DNA of 13,488 bases from contig CAYPUE010000021.1 in NCBI GenBank assembly GCA_964414015.1, forward strand, positions 1 through 13,488, in the 5' to 3' direction. The DNA is from JAUSEW01 sp964414015. Lineage in GTDB: Bacteria > Patescibacteriota > Microgenomatia > Levybacterales > UBA12049. Position 1 is the first letter of the stretch. Each line of letters starts with the position of its first letter. Made by a program: the position numbers and the translations under genes. Of this stretch, positions 1 to 7,115 are shown one piece after another. The notes under the pieces are model-generated. The model saw only the letters and a list, made by a program, of their open reading frames with translations. It was not told the origin of the DNA and ran no database searches.

Positions 1-658
1 GGCCGAAAATCGCCATATACAACGACGAAGTGATAGAAATTTCTAAATTTGCCAATGGCGAAAATGTCGGGAGAAATTTTTCAGCCAAATAAAAACCTTG
101 TCCAAGAATTCGTTTGGAGAAAAAATTAGAAAAAATGAAAACCGATATAAAAATAAAAGTTAATAATCCTATTATTTGGGGCGCAAAAATTTCCAAAGGA
201 AAACTTATATCAATTAGATTGTTGAGAACGAAAGGTAAAGACAGGAGGGAAACAAAGACTGATCCCAAAAGAACAAATTCTGTTTCTATAAACATAGATT
301 TGGTTACGGTTTTGGCGCTAATTCCTTTTTGGGAAAAAGCAGTTATGCGTCCTAAAAATCCCCAGACTTTTCCGGGCGCGAAACGTTTGATTTCGGAAAT
401 TGCCCAGAGAATAGAAACTTCTTTTAAGGGTATATCATGGCCTTGAGCTTTGAGTATGGCTTTCCAGACAAAAGCCCGGACAAAATAAAAAACAATAAAA
501 CATAGTAGTCCTAAAGAAAGAAGCAGAAGATTTAAATCTTTTATATCTTGGATGATACTTTTGGATTGGGATAAAAACAGCTTACTTATGAAAAATAAAG
601 CGATTAACGAAATAGGCCAGCCCAAAAGAAATCTTACTATTTGAAAAAGTTTTTTCAT
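1..658 (-). CDS. Flippase-like / lysylphosphatidylglycerol synthase TM-region protein, C-terminus cut by window edge
   Basis: An open frame runs on the minus strand from ATG at 658 off the window edge, giving the first 219 residues. It is strongly hydrophobic, with membrane segments near residues 8-28, 43-63, 125-150 and 160-180. Around residues 87-103 it has the family-like motif EIKRFAPGKVWGFLGR, matching the 'R-[YF]-x-P-G-K-[IV]-W-x-x-x-G-R' block of PF03706 (UPF0104/AglD-like, MprF membrane part). Members of this family are polytopic membrane proteins implicated in flipping or modifying lipid-linked substrates; the substrate here cannot be told. The start codon lies only 18 bases after tRNA-Arg, so the two may be co-transcribed. 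No clear Shine-Dalgarno is visible. The forward frame at 114-446 is an antisense shadow. Family assignment is fairly sure, exact function is not. Confidence 0.75.
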   Translation of the reverse strand, partial: MKKLFQIVRFLLGWPISLIALFFISKLFLSQSKSIIQDIKDLNLLLLSLGLLCFIVFYFVRAFVWKAILKAQGHDIPLKEVSILWAISEIKRFAPGKVWGFLGRITAFSQKGISAKTVTKSMFIETEFVLLGSVFVSLLSLPFVLNNLIDISFPLEIFAPQIIGLLTFIFISVFIFSNFFSKRILGQGFYLAEKFLPTFSPLANLEISITSSLYMAIFG

Positions 659-676
659 GAATAGAGTAAAGAAATG

Positions 677-749
677 CGCGCCCTGCAGGACTTGAACCCG
701 CAACCTGATGGTCCGAAGCCATCCGCTCTATCCATTGAGCTAAGGGCGC
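677..749 (-). tRNA. tRNA-Arg (anticodon TCG)
   Basis: Reading the minus strand, a 73-nt cloverleaf folds with a perfect 7-bp acceptor stem (GCGCCCT / AGGGCGC), a GCTC/GAGC D stem, and a 5-bp anticodon stem GATGG/CCATC enclosing loop CTTCGGA, so the anticodon is TCG (reads CGA). The T-arm loop is TTCAAGT. The discriminator base is G, followed by CAT rather than CCA, so CCA must be added by nucleotidyltransferase. A strong hairpin touches the 5' end of the gene and the flippase-like gene begins 18 bases after its 3' end. Confidence 0.95.
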
Positions 750-778
750 TTCAGCCGCTCACTTCGCGGCTTCAGCGC
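747..778. repeat. GC-rich REP-like hairpin abutting the tRNA-Arg 5' end
   Basis: GCGCTTCAGCCGC (746-758) is followed by a 7-base spacer TCACTTC and GCGGCTTCAGCGC (766-778). It folds as a 5-bp outer stem, a symmetric TC/TC internal loop and a 6-bp inner stem AGCCGC/GCGGCT. A further small palindrome GCGCAAGCGC follows at 775-784. The GC content is far above the surrounding AT-rich intergenic DNA. The outer arm overlaps the first three bases of the tRNA acceptor stem. It may be a palindromic mobile or REP-type repeat, or a structured 5' leader for tRNA processing; a single copy here cannot decide. Confidence 0.6.
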
Positions 779-923
779 AAGCGCATGTATGCCTGCACCG
801 AGAAACGCTAATTTAATAAATTTCCTAATTTTCATTATAGGTTAATTTGGTTTAAATCTCAAAGCTTGGGAATAGCATATGAGGACTTGGCTGAAAATTC
901 GCTTAAAAAAACAACTATTTTAT
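779..923. other. Intergenic DNA between tRNA-Arg and the tRNA-Lys promoter
   Basis: AT-rich and without an open frame worth calling on either strand. On the minus strand a TATAAT lies near 834-839, but it is about 85 bases from tRNA-Arg with no clear -35, so I do not call a promoter for tRNA-Arg with confidence. Nothing else is recognised. Confidence 0.4.
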
Positions 924-951
924 TTGAATTTATAGACTATTGTAGTATACT
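924..951 (+). promoter_or_regulatory. Promoter for tRNA-Lys
   Basis: TTGAAT (924-929), a 16-base spacer, then TATACT (946-951). Transcription would begin near 958, about 14 bases before the mature tRNA 5' end. Both hexamers are close to the housekeeping sigma consensus. Confidence 0.65.
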
Positions 952-971
952 AATGGATAGTTTTAAGCACC

Positions 972-1044
972 GGGCCGCTAGCTCAACTGGTAGAGCAATT
1001 CCCTCTTAAGGAATAGGTTCCGAGTTCGATTCTCGGGCGGCTCA
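972..1044 (+). tRNA. tRNA-Lys (anticodon CTT)
   Basis: A 73-nt cloverleaf: acceptor GGGCCGC / GCGGCTC (one G-T pair), D stem GCTC/GAGC, anticodon stem ATTCC/GGAAT with loop CTCTTAA, giving anticodon CTT (reads AAG), 5-base variable loop, T stem CCGAG/CTCGG with loop TTCGATT, and discriminator A. It is followed by CTG, so CCA is not encoded. CTT is the second lysine isoacceptor; a TTT one should exist elsewhere in the genome. Confidence 0.95.
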
Positions 1045-1050
1045 CTGAAA

Positions 1051-1070
1051 GGGAATTCTTTGAAGTTCCC
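1051..1070 (+). terminator. Small stem-loop just after tRNA-Lys (possible processing or termination signal)
   Basis: GGGAATTC pairs with GAA(G)TTCCC across a TTT loop with one bulged G, beginning 7 bases after the tRNA. There is no U-run behind it, so as an intrinsic terminator it is weak; it could mark a 3' processing end. The rest of the gap up to 1147 (about 75 bases, containing a loose CTTGG/CCAAG inverted repeat at 1099-1123) shows nothing I recognise. Confidence 0.3.
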
Positions 1071-1147
1071 AAAGACTGGCTCTGGAGGTCAGGAATGGCT
1101 TGGAGCGTAGACTACATCCCAAGGGTTTAATTTATAGATATTTAATT

Positions 1148-1453
1148 TTAAATAATTTTTACTCTGTGGGTAAGAATGTTTCCCCATGTCATCATTTCTT
1201 CTGCCCACTTAAGTTTTTCTTCCTGGGTTTTTATATTTTCTTTTTCCAAAAGCGAATACTCTTCCAGAAATCTATAGAAGGTTTTCTTAAAAGAATTGGA
1301 GAGGGAAGACTTATCAATTGAATCAATATATTTCTTTGTTTCTTCCAAAAAAATATCTATTCTTTTTTTCTTTTTCTCGTAATCATCAACAGCCAAATCT
1401 CCCACTCTATTTAGATTCATGGCAATATCTAATATTTTTGCTTTGTTGCTCAT
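1148..1453 (-). CDS. Small conserved-looking hypothetical protein, 101 aa, helical
   Basis: A 101-residue charged, predominantly helical soluble protein with no membrane segment or signal peptide. It is rich in Lys/Glu with heptad-like spacing in the middle (residues 23-80) and a Trp-containing C-terminal helix (LKWAEEMMTWGNILTHRVK). It resembles a family of about 100-aa uncharacterised proteins that I associate with CPR genomes, but I cannot name a domain. Its ATG overlaps the TGA stop of the upstream DUF5674-like remnant as ATGA (1450-1453), the usual sign of translational coupling, which supports it being real although the partner upstream is broken. The 1100-1321 forward frame is an antisense shadow. 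Function unknown. Confidence 0.6.
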   Translation of the reverse strand: MSNKAKILDIAMNLNRVGDLAVDDYEKKKKRIDIFLEETKKYIDSIDKSSLSNSFKKTFYRFLEEYSLLEKENIKTQEEKLKWAEEMMTWGNILTHRVKII

Positions 1454-1669
1454 AAGATTAAATCCTTGACTATTTTATTAAATTCTTCTCTTATCTTGGA
1501 GGACATTATGTCTCTTGATGGATTGTCCTGTGCTGGACGCAAATTTATTATTGAATTATAATCTATTTCTTTTGTTTCCAAATCTATTCCTCCCTATATA
1601 GCCCTCGAAATCTTCAGCCATTTTCTCCACTTGTTGTTTAGCTGCCCTCTTATTTATTATAAGTAGCAT
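1450..1669 (-). pseudogene. DUF5674-like gene with internal deletion and frame break
   Basis: Two pieces in different frames together read like one DUF5674 protein missing its middle. The first piece starts at ATG 1669 (MLLIINKRAAKQQVEKMAED...GYI) and runs into a stop at 1556. The second, in another frame, reads GGIDLETKEIDYNSIINLRP, then AQDNPSR and an IR..F..IVK-L tail, ending in TGA at 1450. From memory of the family, about 40-50 residues (a conserved VVDI.K.I.A.GGELH.D segment up to a WG motif) should join them. The junction lies near 1590. A TTG at 1581 with GGGAGG seven bases upstream could still start a 43-residue C-terminal product, which would keep the downstream ATGA coupling working. 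DUF5674 proteins have no known function. Assignment rests on recalled family pattern, not a search. Confidence 0.6.
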
Positions 1670-1678
1670 TATAACTTA

Positions 1679-1687
1679 ATTATACCA
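1679..1687 (-). promoter_or_regulatory. Extended -10 promoter for the DUF5674-like/101-aa unit
   Basis: On the minus strand TGGTATAAT (1687 down to 1679) is a perfect extended -10 (TGnTATAAT); no good -35 is visible, which such promoters do not need. Transcription would start near 1672, about 3 bases before the ATG at 1669, i.e. essentially leaderless. A second TATAAT (1673-1668) overlaps the ATG itself. Confidence 0.5.
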
Positions 1688-1713
1688 CGAAGAAGATTTT
1701 GAGAATAGCTTTG

Positions 1714-2307
1714 TTAGCTCGGAATGCGCTTGAAGTAGATTATGGCGGAGGCGGTGTTTGGCTCTGGGTAAAAAGCAGAACTTGGGATTTTCTCAATAAC
1801 AGTTGCTTGAAAATACTTGCTTAAGGTAGGCTCCGCATTTATTTTGTCTGCAAAAGATGTCGGCGCAATCCAAACCAAATCCCCTTTGTACCATTTGGAC
1901 TTGGCAAAAGTAAGAAGAATATCCTGGGCTTGGTTATAGGGAATATTGGCGACGACTTTGGCGGGAACTTTCGTTCTTTTCAAAAATACTTCGTCCTGAA
2001 GAAGTTTTCTGATGTCTTCGAAAAAAATATCAACATTATTATCAAGATTGCTAAGATATATTTTGAATGTCCGGTTTATTTCTACTCCCAAAACATATTT
2101 GGCTTTTTTCGCCAGGGCTTTGGTGATAAAGCCAAGTCCAGGACCAATTTCCAGAACTCTATCTCGTGGTCCAATTTTGGCAATTTTGATTAATTTTTCT
2201 ATAACCAACGGATCAACCAGAAAAGCCAAATCTTCTCTTTGGGGAATTTTAATCTGATTGTATTTGAGATAATTCCGAGCTTTTTTAAGTAATTTAGTGT
2301 CTTCCAT
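1714..2307 (-). CDS. ksgA: Short KsgA/RsmA-like rRNA adenine dimethyltransferase-family protein
   Basis: A 197-residue Rossmann-fold SAM methyltransferase of the KsgA/Erm/Dim1 family, which dimethylates adenines of rRNA (in bacteria, the helix-45 adenines of 16S). Visible motifs: FLVDPLVIEKLI (29-40), SAM-binding VLEIGPGLGFIT (51-62), acidic GVEIN (74-78), EDIR (97-100) and catalytic NIPYN (121-125), then SAFYPEPN near the end, matching the 'P.SAFYP.P.V.SA' block. Canonical KsgA is about 260-275 residues; here the helical C-terminal domain is absent. The usual GQ[NH]F before LVD reads EDLAF, so the conserved Gln is missing. It may be a divergent paralogue with another RNA target rather than the housekeeping enzyme. 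Transcribed away from uvrA by its own promoter; ATG at 2307 follows the -10 box by 12 bases without a Shine-Dalgarno. Confidence 0.8.
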   Translation of the reverse strand: MEDTKLLKKARNYLKYNQIKIPQREDLAFLVDPLVIEKLIKIAKIGPRDRVLEIGPGLGFITKALAKKAKYVLGVEINRTFKIYLSNLDNNVDIFFEDIRKLLQDEVFLKRTKVPAKVVANIPYNQAQDILLTFAKSKWYKGDLVWIAPTSFADKINAEPTLSKYFQATVIEKIPSSAFYPEPNTASAIIYFKRIPS

Positions 2308-2319
2308 TTATCTTTAGAG

Positions 2320-2349
2320 ATTATACTACCTACATAGGCTATTGCTCAA
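2320..2349 (-). promoter_or_regulatory. Promoter for the ksgA-like gene
   Basis: Minus strand: TTGAGC (2349-2344), 18-base spacer, TATAAT (2325-2320). The start of transcription is expected near 2313, leaving a leader of about 6 bases. The -35 box overlaps that of the divergent uvrA promoter within the symmetric TTGCTCAA at 2342-2349. Confidence 0.6.
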
Positions 2350-2371
2350 CCCTCTGGTTTTTGAGTATAAT
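2342..2371 (+). promoter_or_regulatory. Promoter for the uvrA-transglutaminase-uvrC operon
   Basis: TTGCTC (2342-2347), 18-base spacer, TATAAT (2366-2371); start expected near 2378, leader about 20 bases. No LexA-like operator is seen. The leader lacks a Shine-Dalgarno before the uvrA ATG. Confidence 0.6.
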
Positions 2372-2397
2372 GGTATGTTTAACTTTCTTAAAATTTT

Positions 2398-5289
2398 ATG
2401 GATGTAATTAGAATAAAAGGTGCCAGAGAACACAATCTTAAGAATATTGATCTGGAGATTTCCAAAAATAAGCTGATTGTTTTTACCGGTTTATCCGGAA
2501 GCGGGAAATCTTCTTTGGCTTTCGACACAATTTACGCCGAAGGGCAGAGACGTTATGTGGAAAGCCTTTCGTCTTATGCCAGACAGTTTTTGGGGGTAAT
2601 GAAAAAACCGGATATAGATTCGATAGAAGGACTTTCTCCGGCAATTTCGATTGACCAGAAATCCACATCGCACAATCCAAGAAGTACAGTTGGAACAGTT
2701 ACGGAAATATATGATTATTTAAGGCTTTTGTATGCCCGAGTGGGGCATCCGCATTGTCCAAAGTGCGGCAGGGAAATATCTCATCTTTCCAAAGAACAAA
2801 TTACGGATTTAATCTTTGACTTATTAAAAGATAGCCCGATGGGTATAAAATCGGCTAAAATAAAACTTTTAATTCTCTCCCCTATTGTTAAAGACAGAAA
2901 AGGAGAATATAACGAACTTTTTTCGGATTTGAAAAAAAGAGGATACAAGAAAGTAAGAGTTGGCGGGCAGATTTTTTCGCTGAACGAAGAGTTGGTTCTG
3001 ATTAAGACCAATAAACATACCATAGAGGTAGTAATTGATGAGGTTATTCTGACTTTTCAAACCGAAAGAGCCAGAATTGCGGAAGACGTGGAGCAGGGTT
3101 TGAAATTCGGCAACGGAGAATTAATAGTGTCTCTGATTAAAGATAAAGGTTTCTCTATGCCGGAAAAGCCAAAAGAAATGAAAGATGAACTTTTTTCGGA
3201 AAAATTTGCCTGTCCGATATGCAACATCTCAATGCCGGAAATTGAACCGCGGATATTTTCCTTCAATACTCCTCACGGCGCCTGTCCAACCTGCAACGGA
3301 CTGGGAACTATTTTGGCGGTTGACAAGGATATGGTTTTTAATAAAAATCTTTCGATAGCGGAGGGAGGCATAATGCCGTTTGCCAATCTTTTTGAGAACG
3401 ATACCTGGTTTGCCAGAACCTTCAGGCAGTTTTGCAAAGAAAATAAGATATCGCTGAATGAAAGACTTTCGGAAATGAAAGAAGAGGAAATAGAGCTAAT
3501 TCTTAAAGGAACGGAAGAAAAAGAATATATAGTTGAGGGGGAAAATAGGTGGGGTCGTCTGACGGAAATTAGGGAACCATTCAGAGGGCTGTTGTGGGAT
3601 TTGAAGCAAAAATACCAATCAACTGATTCAGTTTTTCTAAAGACAAGAATTGAAAAATTTATGCGCTACGAGGTATGCGCCAGCTGTCTTGGATCAAGAT
3701 TAAGGAAAGAGTCTTTGGCAGTAAGTGTTGATGGGAAATCAATTATTAACTTAACCGATATGCCGATAAGCGATGCATTTACATTTGTTGCGAATTTACA
3801 AAATGTTTTGTCCGTTAGGGAAAAAGAAATAGGAAAAATAATTATAAAAGAGATTAAAGAGAGACTTTCATTTTTAATTAACGTAGGGCTTGATTATTTG
3901 ACTCTTTCCAGAGGTGCGCAGACTTTGGCCGGAGGAGAAGCGCAAAGAATCCGTCTGGCATCGCAAATTGGAAGCGGATTAACTGGAGTTTTGTATGTTT
4001 TGGACGAGCCATCCATCGGTCTTCATCAGAAAGATAATAAAAAATTAATAGAAACGTTAAAAAAATTAAGGGATTTGGGAAACACGGTTTTGGTGGTAGA
4101 GCATGATAGAGAAACGATGGAAGAGGCAGATTTTATAGTAGATTTCGGGCCAGGCGCAGGAAACGAGGGAGGAAAAATTGTCGCCAAAGGAACGATAAAG
4201 GAAATAAAAAATGACCAGAATTCTTTAACCGGCCAATATTTATCCGGCAGAAAAAAGATTGAATTTGTAAGGCCTCAAGAAAATTTGCAGGCGCCAAAAA
4301 GAGAGATTAAAATTATCGGAGCAAGCGGACACAATCTGAAAAATCTTACAGTTTCCTTTCCCTTGAATAAACTAATAGTGGTAACCGGAGTTTCGGGAAG
4401 CGGAAAATCAACTTTGATAGCAGATACGCTGTATCAAGCCTTGATGCTTAGGTTTAATCCGTACCATAAAGAAAAACCCGAAGCCTTCAAAGAATTATCA
4501 GGGGCAGAAAATATCAGACATGTTTTTTTCATCGACCAATCCCCTATCGGCAGAACTCCGAGAAGCAATCCGGCAACTTATACCGGTTGTTTTTCCTATA
4601 TCCGTGATCTTTTCGCCAAAACCAAAGACGCCAAGCTTAAGGGGTATGGTCCGGGCAGATTTTCTTTCAATGTCAAAGGCGGAAGATGCGAGGCTTGCGA
4701 AGGTGAAGGGCAAATCAAAATAGAAATGCAGTTTCTGCCTGATGTTTATGTCACTTGTGAAGTTTGTAACGGCCTGCAATATAATAATGAGGCGCTTGAG
4801 GTGGAATTTAACGGCAAGAATATTGCGGATGTTTTGGAAATGAGCGTTAGCCAGGCTTTGGCTTTCTTCTCTTTCGTTCCGGGGCTTTCGCATAAACTGC
4901 AAACGCTTTTTGATGTCGGACTTTCTTATATTAAACTTGGCCAGCCCGCTCCGACTCTTTCAGGGGGAGAAGCCCAAAGAGTCAAGCTTGCAACGGAACT
5001 GTCCAAAAGAGGAAGAGACGCTTTGTATTTGCTGGATGAGCCGACCACCGGACTTCATTTCGCAGATTTGGAAAGACTGCTTTTGGTTTTGCGAAAACTG
5101 GTTGATGCGGGCAATACGGTAATTGTTATAGAGCATAATTTGGATATAATTAAGAATGCGGATTATATAATAGACTTAGGGCCTGACGGAGGAGAAAAAG
5201 GCGGAAGCATAATTGCCAAGGGTACGCCTTTGGATATTTCACGAGTTCCCAATTCCTACACCGGCCAGTTTTTAAAAAAGATTTTATGA
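2398..5289 (+). CDS. uvrA: Excinuclease ABC subunit A
   Basis: A 963-residue UvrA, full family length. UvrA dimers scan DNA for bulky damage, load UvrB and then leave; it works in the cytoplasm on the chromosome. Two ABC modules are plain: Walker A GLSGSGKSS (31-39) and GVSGSGKST (664-672); signatures LAGGEAQR (about 510-517) and LSGGEAQR (about 854-861); Walker B with catalytic Asp-Glu at 536-537 and 880-881. Zinc-type cysteine pairs occur at 120/123, 272/275, 296/299, 427/430, 764/767 and 787/790; 272-299 and 764-790 correspond to the conserved zinc modules. The first signature has Ala in place of the usual Ser (LSGGE). The ATG at 2398 gives the normal N-terminus (MDVIRIKGAREHNLKN). Its TGA stop overlaps the next ATG as ATGA, so the downstream gene is translationally coupled. 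Confidence 0.98.
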   Translation: MDVIRIKGAREHNLKNIDLEISKNKLIVFTGLSGSGKSSLAFDTIYAEGQRRYVESLSSYARQFLGVMKKPDIDSIEGLSPAISIDQKSTSHNPRSTVGTVTEIYDYLRLLYARVGHPHCPKCGREISHLSKEQITDLIFDLLKDSPMGIKSAKIKLLILSPIVKDRKGEYNELFSDLKKRGYKKVRVGGQIFSLNEELVLIKTNKHTIEVVIDEVILTFQTERARIAEDVEQGLKFGNGELIVSLIKDKGFSMPEKPKEMKDELFSEKFACPICNISMPEIEPRIFSFNTPHGACPTCNGLGTILAVDKDMVFNKNLSIAEGGIMPFANLFENDTWFARTFRQFCKENKISLNERLSEMKEEEIELILKGTEEKEYIVEGENRWGRLTEIREPFRGLLWDLKQKYQSTDSVFLKTRIEKFMRYEVCASCLGSRLRKESLAVSVDGKSIINLTDMPISDAFTFVANLQNVLSVREKEIGKIIIKEIKERLSFLINVGLDYLTLSRGAQTLAGGEAQRIRLASQIGSGLTGVLYVLDEPSIGLHQKDNKKLIETLKKLRDLGNTVLVVEHDRETMEEADFIVDFGPGAGNEGGKIVAKGTIKEIKNDQNSLTGQYLSGRKKIEFVRPQENLQAPKREIKIIGASGHNLKNLTVSFPLNKLIVVTGVSGSGKSTLIADTLYQALMLRFNPYHKEKPEAFKELSGAENIRHVFFIDQSPIGRTPRSNPATYTGCFSYIRDLFAKTKDAKLKGYGPGRFSFNVKGGRCEACEGEGQIKIEMQFLPDVYVTCEVCNGLQYNNEALEVEFNGKNIADVLEMSVSQALAFFSFVPGLSHKLQTLFDVGLSYIKLGQPAPTLSGGEAQRVKLATELSKRGRDALYLLDEPTTGLHFADLERLLLVLRKLVDAGNTVIVIEHNLDIIKNADYIIDLGPDGGEKGGSIIAKGTPLDISRVPNSYTGQFLKKIL

Positions 5290-7115
5290 AGCGTTTTTTA
5301 TATTTTTTGTTAGCGATTTTTTCTTTCTTAATTTTGTTTACTCCCAAAACTTTGGCTGCTTCGAATTTCGATACGGATTATAAAGTAACCTATACGGTTT
5401 CTACAAATGCAATTACTCGTGTGGATTTTTCCGTGACGCTTACCAATAAGACTGCTCAATATTATGCTTCATCCTACAGCATCCAGATCGGGTTTAAGAA
5501 TATCAGCAATGTTAACGCTTACGATCCGGACGGATCAATCGTGCCAAATCTCAAAAGCGGAGCAACCGGCCAGAATATAGAAGTAACATTTAATAAAAAA
5601 GTTGTTGGTCTTGGAAGTAAATTAAACTTTAATTTATCTTTTGATACACCGGAAATCGCCCAAAAGATAGGTAAAATATGGGAAATAGATATTCCTGGTC
5701 TGGCAAAACAAAGTGACTTTCAGAATTTCAATGTTCATGTTAATGTTCCGAGTTCTTTGGGCAGCCCGACCTATATCAAACCCGCAATACCCATCACCAA
5801 TGGTAATTTGGATTTTACGAAAGACCAGCTTGGCAGTTCAGGCATATCAATTGCTTTTGGAGACGAACAAATTTACAAGTTTAATTTAACCTATCATCTT
5901 AGCAATCCCAATCTTTTTCCTATCCAAACGGAAATAGCTCTTCCGCCTTCAACTAATTATCAAGATGTTTTGATTGACAGTATCAGCGTAAAACCCATAA
6001 ATGTGACGGAAGATAAAGACGGGAATTGGCTTGCCAAATATTATTTGCCTCCTTCGAAGAAATTGGAGATTGTCGTTGCGGGAAGAGCCAGAATATTGCT
6101 TTCTCCCAAAAAGGAATTTCTGCCGCAGGATAAAATTAACGATTATTTGAAAAGCCAGCCCTATTGGCAGGTTTCCAACGAGGCAATAAAAAAATTGGCC
6201 AACACTTTAAAGACCCCGGAGGCAATTTACGAATACGTAACAAAGACTTTAAATTATGATTTTTCCAGAGTAACCGCAAGCAAAGAAAGAGTCGGAGCTG
6301 CGGGCTTACTTCAGGATCCATCTTCGGCAGTTTGCCTGGAGTTTACAGATCTTTTCGTCGCCTTGGCCAGAGCCGCGGGAATTCCGGCAAGAGAAGTAGA
6401 CGGATTTGCCTACACGAAGAATCCTGCGGAAAGGCCGTTGTCTTTGGTTAAAGACATTTTACATGCCTGGCCGGAATATTATGATTTCGTAAAAGGCACT
6501 TGGATAATGGTTGATCCGACTTGGGGTAATACCACAAAAGGCGTTGATTATTTTAATACGCTTGATTTCGATCACTTCGCTTTCGTGATTAAGGGAGAAA
6601 ACAGCAATTATCCTGTGCCTGCGGGAGGATATAAATTTAAAGGAGAGGAAAAAGTTCAGGACGTGGATGTCAGTCTTGGCGATGATTTTGGCGATATTGC
6701 TCCTATCCTAGGTTTATCTAAGAATTTTTCCGAAATTTATATGTCAGGAGTAGCAATAAAAGGAGAAATAATAGTTGCAAATATTGGCGGAAGCCTGATT
6801 GACCAGCAGGATCTCATAATTCAGACAAAGTTTTTGGAACCCCAATACCAGAAAATCACTCTATCCAGAATTCCGCCTTTTGGTTTCCTAACGGTTCCGG
6901 TTAGTTTTAACAAAACTCCATTTTTGACAAATAGAGCAGATGTGGCTACAATAACCATCGGCGGAAAATCAATTTCCCAGAAAATAAAAATTTCTCCATT
7001 TATCATTAACAAATGGAGTATTGGAGGAGGGATTTTAATTGTTATTATCGCAACAATCGCGCTTATTATTATCATCAGGTCCAGGCGTATATCTTTTCCT
7101 GAACAGAAAAGGTGA
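5286..7115 (+). CDS. Secreted, membrane-anchored transglutaminase-like (cysteine protease fold) protein
   Basis: 609 residues. A signal peptide is clear (MKRFLYFLLAIFSFLILF, likely cut after TLA near residue 24) and a C-terminal helix near 575-596 followed by RSRR anchors it, so most of the protein lies outside the membrane. Residues about 25-290 look beta-rich, like the domains that precede transglutaminase cores. The core (PF01841-type) spans about 290-440: nucleophile Cys350 in SAVCLEFTDLF, His393 in LHAWPEYY, Asp410 in MVDPTWG, an intact Cys-His-Asp triad, with the AGIPAREVDGF block between. About 480-570 is another beta-rich stretch. Bacterial relatives cross-link or hydrolyse amide bonds of proteins or cell wall; the substrate is unknown. 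It sits between uvrA (ATGA overlap) and uvrC (77-base overlap), so it is in the repair operon although it should act outside the cell. Confidence 0.85.
   Translation: MKRFLYFLLAIFSFLILFTPKTLAASNFDTDYKVTYTVSTNAITRVDFSVTLTNKTAQYYASSYSIQIGFKNISNVNAYDPDGSIVPNLKSGATGQNIEVTFNKKVVGLGSKLNFNLSFDTPEIAQKIGKIWEIDIPGLAKQSDFQNFNVHVNVPSSLGSPTYIKPAIPITNGNLDFTKDQLGSSGISIAFGDEQIYKFNLTYHLSNPNLFPIQTEIALPPSTNYQDVLIDSISVKPINVTEDKDGNWLAKYYLPPSKKLEIVVAGRARILLSPKKEFLPQDKINDYLKSQPYWQVSNEAIKKLANTLKTPEAIYEYVTKTLNYDFSRVTASKERVGAAGLLQDPSSAVCLEFTDLFVALARAAGIPAREVDGFAYTKNPAERPLSLVKDILHAWPEYYDFVKGTWIMVDPTWGNTTKGVDYFNTLDFDHFAFVIKGENSNYPVPAGGYKFKGEEKVQDVDVSLGDDFGDIAPILGLSKNFSEIYMSGVAIKGEIIVANIGGSLIDQQDLIIQTKFLEPQYQKITLSRIPPFGFLTVPVSFNKTPFLTNRADVATITIGGKSISQKIKISPFIINKWSIGGGILIVIIATIALIIIIRSRRISFPEQKR
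7023..7030 (+). promoter_or_regulatory. Shine-Dalgarno deciding the uvrC TTG start
   Basis: GGAGGAGG, 8 bases before TTG 7039, is the best ribosome binding site in the window and lies within the coding sequence of the transglutaminase-like gene (codons for a Gly-Gly-Gly turn before its last membrane helix). Confidence 0.6.

Noticed and set aside
114..446. Forward 110-codon open frame
   Set aside because: It is antisense to the flippase-like gene, which has membrane helices and a recognisable family motif; the forward product is lysine-rich and featureless.
2342..2349. LexA/SOS operator before uvrA
   Set aside because: The short TTGCTCAA symmetry is explained by overlapping -35 boxes and matches neither the E. 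coli nor the Bacillus LexA box.
5287..5289. TGA recoded as glycine (code 25)
   Set aside because: TGA ends uvrA and the transglutaminase-like gene exactly at the expected family or anchor ends and in an ATGA overlap, so the standard code applies.
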